Assembly (NCBI RefSeq): GCF_020085105.1
Contig: NC_058056.1
Coordinates: 16,425,429-16,489,428, forward strand
Length of the DNA: 64,000 nt
DNA from: Siniperca chuatsi
Lineage: Eukaryota > Chordata > Actinopteri > Centrarchiformes > Sinipercidae
Direction of reading: 5' to 3'
The translations under genes and the position numbers were made by a program. The notes beneath the pieces are model-generated. The model was not told the DNA's origin and ran no database searches. It was given only the letters and a program-made list of their open reading frames with translations. Position 1 is the stretch's first letter; each line of letters begins with the position of its first letter. This document shows, one piece after another, positions 52,458-64,000 of the stretch.

Positions 52458-53640
52458 ATGGCGAGATTTTTGAGGCCTAACATTAGGAGTTTTGTCACCT
52501 CACAGCTGAGAATGTCATCCGACCAGGTAAATACTTCCTGAAAACACATTACTTGATTAAAACACGGCTTTTGGTAACCATTATACTGTTGTATGTGAAT
52601 CATTTTAAATTAATTAGCTTAATAATTTTGCCTAACTGAAATCCTTTATGACAAGTAGGTAAACAACTGTTGGTTACATGTTTATACTTAAGAGGAATTT
52701 TGTAGAAATGCAATTTTAGGGCATTGATCAGTGGGACAGATTTACAACAATGTCGAGGATAAATTAGCAGGGATTCAAGTTCTGTCAAACCACTTTTATT
52801 CAGAAAATAATTCAGCTCTATGAATTGCTTTGTCCTCTGAGGTTGTGGTTGCATTGTTGTCACACAAACAGTTTCTGGTCTGTTCCAAATACCTCTATCA
52901 CCTTACGAACAAAGAAGCTCTTTTCCCTTCTTTGTGAAATAAACTGAAAATTGACCTTCAGAATAGGGTTATTTTCATTGGGTCCAACTGACTCTACCTT
53001 AACATCACAGACAAGTCTTGATAGCAATGTGAAGCCCCTGTCTCTGAAAGAAATGTCTACAGAGCAAAGCCCTTAACAAGGCTCTTTTTTCTCTCTGAAT
53101 GTATGTACTAAACATCTCCCTTTTGACTGCTCCCCTGCCCCGTTTCAGCTGGGTGAGCTGGGTAAAGGTGCAGGGAAAGGTGGTGGCGGTGGAGGGTCCA
53201 TCAGAGAGGCAGGTGGAGCCCTGGGGAAGAAGCAGGCTGCTGAGGAGGAGATGTACTTCAAGTATGCATGTCTTTCTTTAACAGCAGCCAAATGTGGACT
53301 GAGAGTGTTAGCTCTACTATCTCTATTAATCATGGAGCCCAAAACTCTAAGTCACCATATTTTCTTTTTATTATGATCTTTTCTTACTTTACTTATTTCT
53401 CTGTGTCTCTTTGTCCATTCTGTGTTCCCTCCCTCTCTTTTCCCACTGTTGATCATTTCGCTCCTCTGTTGTCACCCACCACCCTATCTGCACATTAGGC
53501 GTAAGGAGCAGGAGCAGCTGGCTGCATTGAAGCAGCACCACCAGGAGGAAATTGACCACCACAAAAAGGAGATTGAACGTCTTCAGCGCGAGATTGACCG
53601 CCACAAGGGAAAGATCAGGAAGCTGAAGCATGATGACTGA
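52458..53640 (+). CDS. atp5if1: ATP synthase inhibitory factor 1 (IF1)
   Basis: Three exons: 52458-52526, 53149-53261 and 53499-53640, giving 107 residues (human 106). The N-terminal [20 protein letters not shown] is rich in Arg and Ser with no acid, as in a mitochondrial presequence. Next come a Gly-rich hinge ([17 protein letters not shown]), the minimal inhibitory segment [20 protein letters not shown], and a C-terminal antiparallel coiled coil with the His-rich [22 protein letters not shown]1 sits in the mitochondrial matrix and blocks ATP hydrolysis by the F1 part of ATP synthase when the matrix becomes acidic; the His cluster is the known pH sensor. The start codon lies in AAACATGGCGAG. 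Exon 2 ends with donor GTATGC after two bases of the Lys codon. Confidence 0.95.
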
Positions 53641-53974
53641 GTGAAACCTTCCTAAAAAAAAGTTCCAGTTTTCTCACCGACCCAGCCAGACACCTAATAT
53701 ACTAATTACTCAGATTGCTGCATGCACTGTGTCACCGGGCCAGCCATGAATGAGTGGGTGATTGTTCTGTAAATGCTTGAAAGTTATTAAACCAGTTCAT
53801 AAAATGATTATTGTTTCCATGACATGCTGTTACACAAGTTGTACAACTTTTTCAACCCTGTTTTGTAGTAGGTCATTGGGCTGTATGTTGCAGGCAAATG
53901 GCCAAAGTGGAAAAACTTAAATATCTTTAATGCTTCATATGGCAACATCAACTTATCTTCTTATGTGATGTATA

Positions 53975-53980
53975 AATAAA
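53975..53980 (+). terminator. atp5if1: Candidate atp5if1 poly(A) signal
   Basis: AATAAA 335 bases after the stop. An earlier weaker signal, ATTAAA, occurs near 53785. Confidence 0.45.
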
Positions 53981-54015
53981 TTTGGAATGTAAATGGCATT
54001 GTTAGCTCCATCCTT

Positions 54016-54362
54016 TAGTGCTGTAACGATTAGTTGATCAACAGAAAATTCAGTAATTTTGATTATCAATTAATTGTCTAAGTAATTTATTAAGGAAAAT
54101 GACCACAATTACAACATTCTCTAATTTCAACTTCTCAAATGTGAGGATTTGCTGCTTTTTACTGTTTTATGTCAATACACATTTAATATCTTTAGGTTTT
54201 GGATGGTTGGTCAGTCAAAAACCATCTGAAGACATCACCTTGAGCTCTGGGAACATGTGATTAACATTTTTCACAGTTTTATGACATTTTATAAACAATC
54301 ACTTAATCGTAAGAATAACTGGCACATTAACTTGTGAGTAATCATTAGTTGCAGCACTTATA
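54016..54362 (-). repeat. Miniature element, TGCAACTAACGATTA family, reverse copy
   Basis: Starts TAGTGCTGTAACGATTAGTT and ends CATTAGTTGCAGCACTTA, which are opposed ends. Internal blocks CAAATGTGAGGATTTGCTGC and ACATTTAATATCTTTAGG match other copies of the family. It lies between atp5if1 and the Tc1 element. Confidence 0.7.
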
Positions 54363-54477
54363 TCTTTTAATATGAAAAGGTAAAAAATATTACCTGAGAA
54401 GGTATTGATAATTAAAGTGACATGAATTATTCCAAAAAAATATAATCACTGACATTGGGAATACTTAGGAATATGTA

Positions 54478-55692
54478 CAGTGCATCTGGAAAGTATTCAC
54501 AGCGCTTCACTGTTTCCACATTCTGTAATATTACATTTTTGTATGCATTGTATTGAGGCACAGATCTGGGGAAGGGTACAGAAAAATGTCTCCATCATCT
54601 GTAAATGGAAGAAGTTTGGAACCACCAGGACTCTTCCTAGAGCTGGCCGCCCGGCCAAACTGAGCGATCGGGGGAGAAGGGCCTTAGTCAGGGAGGTGAC
54701 CAAGAACCTGATGGTCACTCTGACAGAGCTCCAGCATTTCTCTGTGGAGAGAGGAGAACCTTCCAGAAGAACAACCATGTCTGCAGCACTCCACCAATCA
54801 GGCCTGTATAGTAGAGGGGCCAGACGGAGGCCAATCCTCAGTAAAAGGTACACGACAGCCCGCGTGGAGTTTGCCAAAAAGCACCTGAAGGACTCTCAGA
54901 CCATGAGAAACTAAATTCTCTGGTCTGATGAAACAAAGATTGAACTCTTTGGCCTGAATGGCAAGCGTTATGTCTGGAGGAAACCAGGCACCACTCATCA
55001 CCTGGCCAATACTATCCCTACAGTGACGCATGGTGGTGGCAGCATCATGCTGTGGGGATGTTTTTCAGCGGCAGGAACTGGGAGACTAGTCAGGATCGAG
55101 GGAAAGATGAATGCAGCAATGTACAGAGACATCCTTGATGAAAACCTGCTCTGGACCTCAGACTGAGGCAAAGGTTCATCTTCCAACAGGACAACAACCC
55201 TAAGCACACAGCCAAGATAACAAAGGAGTGGCTACGGTACAATTCTGTGAATGTCCTCGAGTGGCCCAGACTTGAACCCGATTGAACATCTCTGGAGAGA
55301 AATTGAGAAAGAAATTGGCTGTGCACTGACGCTCCCCATCCAACCTGATGGCGCTTGAGAGGTCCTGCAAAGAAGAATGGGAGAAACTGCCTAAAAATAG
55401 TTGTGCCAAGCTTTTGTAACATCATACTCAAAAAGACTTGAGGCTGTAATTGGTGCCAAAGGTGCTTCAACAAAGTACTGAGCAAAGGCTGTGAATACTT
55501 ATGTATTTGTGATTTTTCTTTTTATTTAATAAATTTGCAAAGATTTCAAACAAACTTCATTCACGTTGTCATTGTGGGGTATTTTTTGTAGAATTTTGAG
55601 GAAAATAATGAATTTAATCCATTTTGGAATAAGGCTAAAAATAACAAAATGTGGCGAAAGTGAAGCGCTATGAATACTTTCCGAATGCGCAG
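54478..55692 (+). mobile_element. Tc1-like DNA transposon, broken transposase
   Basis: Inverted ends of about 50 bases: left CAGTGCATCTGGAAAGTATT, right (reversed) CTGCGCATTCGGAAAGTATT, both continuing to AGCGCTTCACT and CCACATT. TA is present on each side at 54476-54477 and 55693-55694. The 1215-base body is shorter than a full element of this type. Transposase homology begins in the DNA-binding region (NVSIICKWKKFGTTRTLPRA, GRPAKLSDRG) up to about 54914, where a stop occurs. Later pieces of the catalytic domain appear in changing frames ([17 protein letters not shown] near 55030). The start of the transposase is missing, so the copy is non-autonomous today. Confidence 0.9.
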
Positions 55693-55694
55693 TA

Positions 55695-56480
55695 CCATGT
55701 ACATTTTGACTCACAACTCTTGGTATAAATACATTTTGTGAATATGTGATTGTGCATCAAGTTGCTCTTTAAAGCCCTCATAATTTCAGTTGACATTCTG
55801 CTTTTGTGGTGCATGTCCCCCAACAAATGTCCAGTTAATCAAATGTCCACAAACCAACTGACATACAGTGAATAAGGGGCCCTCAGGGCAGTGTGGGTCT
55901 GGGGCCCTGGTGTAGTTGCTCACTTTCTCCAGTTGGTAAACCAGCCTTGATGCACAAAGACCCATGCATTGGATTTCCAAGCTAAATAAATCAGACAAAA
56001 TTATAATTCCAATGTGCATTATCTGTACATATATGGGCCATAAGCATGGAATTACATTTAAGGATAGTACACAGTAGCTTTTCTCTAATTCACCACAAGC
56101 CCATTCTAAGTTGAAATCACTTAAAAATGACAAGTGATTAAAAGCAGCATACAGCAGGATGGTGCATGTGCATTAAGTTTGACATATGCAACTATGAGTA
56201 TTGATATTAGCTCAATATTGACAAGCAGGAGACTATGATTTCACTAAAGGTCCAGGTTTAAAATCTGACAATAGAAATTGAGGAGGAATAAATTCGAAAA
56301 TATAAATTCTCAATTGGGAATCAAGAAAGTGTCAATTTATTAAAAAAATTAAAATCTGGCATAACGTTAATCGACAATGAACTAACTTCTCCCTCCATAC
56401 AACGGCGGCGATGGAATCAAGTACACACTTCCCACAAATGTCGTCACTTCCGCCTGCCCGTGCCTTTTACCATGAGCAAC
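55695..56480. other. Spacer before rpl13a
   Basis: AT-rich unique-looking DNA. CpGs appear only from about 56400, next to the rpl13a start. No gene seen. Confidence 0.45.
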
Positions 56481-56489
56481 CCCGTGCGT

Positions 56490-56500
56490 CTTTCTTTTCG
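56490..56500 (+). promoter_or_regulatory. rpl13a: Likely 5' TOP start site of rpl13a
   Basis: A C followed by the pyrimidine tract TTTCTTTTCG, 7 to 17 bases before the start codon. This is the layout of vertebrate ribosomal-protein mRNAs, which begin at a C in a terminal oligopyrimidine tract. It implies a 5' UTR of about 17 bases. Confidence 0.5.
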
Positions 56501-56506
56501 CACATC

Positions 56507-59429
<2,923 letters not shown>

Positions 59430-59445
59430 GCTAATACCTCTGGCT

Positions 59446-59451
59446 AATAAA
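59446..59451 (+). terminator. rpl13a: rpl13a poly(A) signal
   Basis: AATAAA 17 bases after the stop codon, giving the very short 3' UTR usual for ribosomal-protein genes. Confidence 0.8.
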
Positions 59452-61808
59452 GATAAATAAATGTTTATAGAAAGTGTATTGACTTTCATTCCTCATGACT
59501 GAAAATTACACTTAGTAGCATGATGGCATTTACATTGAATATATGAATATTCTGTCAATGAGATCTTGCAGTACAGAGAAGGGAAGCTACAGCATAAGCA
59601 GCCGCAACTAACATGCGACCTGAGCCTAGTTTTCAAAATGTGGTTTCCGACAGTCGAGTTATAGTAAGAATTGGTTTTGTGCAGTTAATATGTACATTTG
59701 ACCATCACCACATACAGACATGGGTTTTTGAATGAGAAGCAATGTACACTTTCTTTTGAGACCCTGCAGCACTTTAACTGCTTCTGCCTCTATAACTTGC
59801 ATGTAATTGGATAAACACTGCATGCTACTTCCAATTATAGAAGGACAAATGTGAATTTGCAAAAATATGCTGAACATAATCTTATTTCTGCTCTCCTGGC
59901 AAACTAAAGTTAGTTTCTGTTGAGTAAGCCAGAGGCCTTTCTCCCTCAGAAATCTGACTGAAACATGACATCACATCGTGAGAAGTGTGGAAGGAGAAAA
60001 TGAGCATGAAGAACATAAATGTTTCAGGCATGAGAAAGTTTAATGCATGTTCTTCAGAAATTAAATTACTATCCACAGTATGGTGAGTTCGGAAAGCAAC
60101 AGACTATATGATATGGAAATAAGAGTTATTCCAAACTGCAAGAGCCCCCACTTAAGAAATTGGACAATTCAAATAATTTAAATGTCATGAGTGAAAAATC
60201 TCTAAGAAAATAGGATGTAATAGTCTGATAACACTAAATACGGGGGTAACTATTTCCCAAAATGGCATATTGATAAAACAAATAGGTTAGAGGACATCAT
60301 TACCTAAAATACTTTTATCTGGAGCTTTGAGTCTGTTTTATACACCTGTTTTTCCCTTTTCATCCTTTTTTTCTCTTTATTTGCCATCTGGGCCGTTCAG
60401 TTTTCCACGTGTTTCACCATCTGCTGTAGTGAAACACAAGAAAAGGATTATTATGAGAGTTCAATGTAATTTTGCGCCGCCTCTAATGTAGTAGTTTTGT
60501 GTAGTTATAAGGTTGCTGCAGTATTTTATTACATTACTTATTTTACAGATCACAGATGACAAGACATGTAAAGGCACATACATACAAGACAGTTGACAAT
60601 ATTACAATGATTCACTCAGTTCCTTTTGTCACAATGTAATTATTTGCAGGGGGGAACTGTAGTTTTAGCAAAATCAGGTACAGTGTTGACCTGAAGTCAT
60701 TGTTCCTACTGCAGTTGAACCTTTCTACCAGCAGAGAGCAGTGTTATACTAATTCAGTATAGTCAAAAACATTATAAATTAACTTTCAAGTGAATCAAGT
60801 GTTTGAGTTTGATTATCAGATAGTGAAATAAAAGAATACAGGTATTACCGCTGTTCTCCTGGACTGAGGAGTTAAGGAGAGAATATATCTTCCTTCCTCT
60901 CTACTGATTATCCGTGTCAAAAAAGTGTGTACTTTTTAAATACTCCTTCAAGAATCTCCTTTAAAAAAAGCATCCTGAGAATTGGTCTGGACAGTCCAAC
61001 AGGATTAATGTTAATGTGTCTTCAAAGATTCAGACCGAAGTTAAAAGAATTTGACTAAAATAGTACAAAACACTATCCTGCTGAAGTGGACTTAATAAGC
61101 TCTTCAGTATAGTTGTTAAGGACTACCCTACAGAAAATGCAGGTGATTGCAGCTAATTCTGTTTAGGAGGTAATCACACTGTGTAGGTTATATGGAAGAG
61201 CAATTTATCCTCGGCAGCTCAAACTTATCACAGCAATTTAGCTGCACTATGGTAGTGAAACAGCTGAGTCTCCTGGGAAGGAATGGACGGCCTTCAGTGC
61301 CCTTTTGTCGAATTTTCTGTACCTCCTCTTCTTAAAATAGGACAAACTCTGAGGTTATGCCAAACCAAGTCATTCCCTCTTTTTACTGGTGCTATTATTA
61401 AATTGTTTAAACCCAGCCTAGAAAAAGAGTATCACTTTTGCCATTTGGTGGGTCAAATGGAGCTGGTGAGAGATGACTGACATTGATGATTGATGTAAAT
61501 TGCTCTGTCAAGGCCTCTGAGGAACGCTACTGAGTTATATGGACATCTGCATTTGCCCATGTTCTTTTACATGACAGCATTCAATCCCAGTGATTTATCT
61601 TTCTCACATTGTTTCATTTGAAGGATTTTTAGAGGTAATTTAACAAGAAATAAGAACATTGGTGAAAAGTCAAAGTTGGACAAAAATTTTGATCATTGTA
61701 ATCATCTTGTGATTGATCTTGGGAAGCCTTGAAAGGTTCAACAGGAGTGTTGCCTGGTGTTGGTGTTTAATTTATGATATCTGTTTCTCTGATGCAGTCT
61801 GAGTGTCC
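59452..61808. other. Gene-free stretch after rpl13a
   Basis: AT-rich, no splice-bounded coding signal, no RNA gene and no repeat I can name. Confidence 0.5.
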
Positions 61809-62414
61809 CAGACCGGTGGTTCTCAACCTAGAAGTCAAGGCCTCTCCAGGGGGTCAAAAGATAAATCTGAGGGGTTGCAAGATGCTTAACGGGACAGTAG
61901 GTCGGTCCACCACATTGGTCCAGACTGAAATGTCTCAACAACTACTGGATGGACTTTCTTGCACTCCTAGCAGCTTCGATGAGCCCTTCATTTGCTTTAC
62001 AGCGCCATCATTAGGTCAACATTGTTATTTGCAAAACCAAGGACATTCCCATAAGCCTCAGCTGTACTTTGTTTTACTTGTAATTAGCAAATGTTAGCAT
62101 GCTATCATGCTAAACTAAGATGGTGAACATGGTAAACACATGGGTAAACATTATACCTGCATCAGCATGTTAGCATTGTCACTGTGAGCATGTTAGCATG
62201 CTGATGTTAGCATTTAGCTCAAGGACAGCCTCAAAGAGCCCCTAGGATGGCTGTAGACTCTTAGTCTTGTTTCTTGTGAAATATTTATAGTTTTATCTCT
62301 ACAGGCCTCTAAAAAAGGTTTCAAACAAAACAATCTGAGAAGTTAAGAGAGGAAAATCACTTTTTGGTAGACGCGCAACCTGTTGGTTGTAAAAGGTTGG
62401 TAACCACTGTCCTG
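61809..62414. mobile_element. Non-autonomous hAT-like element
   Basis: Left end CAGACCGGTGGTTCTCAACC and right end (reversed) CAGGACAGTGGTTACCAACC are inverted repeats of the hAT type. The inside has the low-complexity block TGAGCATGTTAGCATGCTGA and TTAGCATTTAGCTCAAGG, common in percomorph genomes. No transposase. The 8-base flanks do not match clearly, so the insertion is old or one end is misjudged. Confidence 0.65.
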
Positions 62415-64000
62415 GACTAATAAGCATGTAAACTAGTGGATCTAATAACACTGACCTCTTACAACAGCTTTATTGTCTTTTTGTGCTGCTAAATTATTGA
62501 ACAAAATATAATTCAGAGAACTTAATCTGTTGCTTTTTTGGTGTTATTGAAATCATTTGACTATTAACTGTTAATCTGCATATCTGCTGAGTTTTATAAA
62601 TCCTTTCCACAGTTTGTTGTCCCAATTAGCTCCGACTTCTTTTTGAGTTAATCTGTATTCTGAGGTCGCCTCCTCTCTTCCCCTTTTTGCTCTTTCCTCT
62701 TAATCTCATTTTAGCATAAAAGAACATGTGTGGTGAAATTCTTTTTTCTTTATATACCAGAACATGACAGCTTCAGACCAATCATGTAGCTCCTGTCTAT
62801 TTGCTGGAGTTGGATTCTGATACTGAGACAAATGCTGAAGGATATCCTTCAACAAAAACCTCTCCACGCATCTGCTTTGGCACTTCCTCCAAGCATCTTG
62901 CGATATTTTAAAGTGATTAGTTGCGCGTGTATGGGCATTGTTTATGTGTCATATGACATTTCTCATTTTGAGTGACTCCAACAGAGGTGAAACGTTGGTA
63001 ATCTTCCTGATTAAAGCATATGGTGTATGGAGGATTTCTTGAATTACCAATAGCTGGCAAGACATCCCATACTTTCTATGTTTGTCTCTTCTCTCTCTGT
63101 CTCATAGATATACATATACTATAAACACACATGTCCTCCCTAAAAGCAGGATGGCACCATGGATCAGGCGGGAGGCCAATCTGATGCCTGTCTACCTGCA
63201 TTAAGGAGGGACATTGTGTCTCCAACAAACAGATGGAAAAATCACTGTGACAGCTCTAAAAATGAGATTTTTGGATGATGCTGCCTGCAGTAGATCGCTC
63301 TCTAATCACACCATCTGAGACAGATTGAAAAGACCATAATTGTCTGAAACTGCTCCTGCAGCCCCAGCCTATTATGGGTTCCAACAATTATAGACTTCCT
63401 CCACCTCCTCTTCCTCCTTCTTCGACTGGCTGGTGTTTGGTGTTCAGTTTTAGAATGGGAGCGCTCATCTGTGTGAGCAGCGAGAGCCATAACATGGTGT
63501 CGTGTAAATGGATGAGATTTAAAGTCAAACTGAAATTTGAATTCTCTTCACTTTTTGTGTACTATAATAATATGACATATTAGAAGAAACAGCATCTATG
63601 CGTCAGACCTCTGGATGGGCCTTTCCCATTTTCCCATGAGATTGTTAGGAGACAACTTCTGTGGGGCGCCTCTGACTGTCTGGAGCACGTCATACTGTAG
63701 CTCAGTGTCAGTTGGAACCAAAAATTCACCCCCAGTGAAGAACTGGGGTGGGCGCCATCATGGCAGAAAAATAAATACAATTTTAATTAGTTCTTTTTGG
63801 TAATCACAAGGTTGACCAAGTAAGTACACAAAACAAATACCAAATATATATAAACTGATTTCCTAGATTTCCTAGACTGATTTAAACTTCAGTTTGACTT
63901 TAAAGTCTCATCTTTTTAAATGTGACCACACTAACCTTTATTTGGCTGGTCTTGTTGGAGTGACACACCTGAAACACAGTCATCTGATGCAGCGGATGTT
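62415..64000. other. Gene-free end of window, possible conserved non-coding DNA
   Basis: No exon or repeat recognised. The 63140-63560 part is of balanced base composition, free of repeats and simple runs, unlike the surrounding AT-rich DNA. It could belong to a regulatory element or an intron of a gene off the window. Confidence 0.35.

Noticed and set aside
62100-62220. GTTAGCATGCTGATGTTAGC-like repeats as a CRISPR-like or tandem array
   Set aside because: Irregular low-complexity block found inside a known type of fish hAT-like element, with no fixed spacing.

Overview
The window is vertebrate nuclear DNA, almost certainly from a ray-finned (percomorph-type) teleost. It carries eight recognisable, intron-split, conserved vertebrate protein genes. 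The introns and spacers hold repeat types familiar from spiny-rayed fish: a Tc1-like transposon with TA duplications, several miniature inverted-repeat elements, an L2/Rex-like LINE tail and a tRNA-derived SINE. Exon coordinates were built by hand from splice consensus, reading frame and remembered family sequences. No alignment or database search was run.

Layout, left to right. (1) mtfr1l, minus strand, 1-2158, with its last exon or exons beyond the window edge. (2) An OXR1/NCOA7-family gene with GRAM-like and TLDc domains, plus strand, 5143-16879, 15 coding exons. (3) selenon, minus strand, 19264-24875, 12 exons with an in-frame selenocysteine TGA; it converges on gene 2. (4) znf593, minus strand, 26842-27679. 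(5) rlf, plus strand, 28808-43645, head-to-head with znf593 and ending in a 4.6 kb zinc-finger exon. (6) zmpste24, plus strand, 45769-50131. (7) atp5if1, plus strand, 52458-53640. (8) rpl13a, plus strand, 56507-59429, with five box C/D snoRNAs in its introns. From 59452 to the end I found no coding exon, only one hAT-like element and unique-looking DNA.

The genes are not one pathway. They are mostly housekeeping genes: mitochondrial (mtfr1l, atp5if1), oxidative-stress or ER redox (the TLDc gene, selenon), prelamin processing (zmpste24), ribosome biogenesis (znf593, rpl13a with its snoRNAs) and a zinc-finger protein (rlf). In human, the homologues of mtfr1l, selenon, znf593, atp5if1, rlf and zmpste24 all lie on chromosome arm 1p, so the window looks like a compacted, rearranged 1p block. 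The TLDc gene and rpl13a are additions to that block.

Most worth a second look: the rpl13a snoRNA set, with a near-identical duplicated C/D snoRNA I cannot name; a diverged copy of the rlf 3' UTR inside zmpste24 intron 1; the TLDc gene, whose catalytic-type domain resembles TLDC2 while its N-terminal half resembles OXR1/NCOA7; a nested pair of miniature elements; and the unlocated SECIS of selenon. No LTR or virus-like element was recognised.
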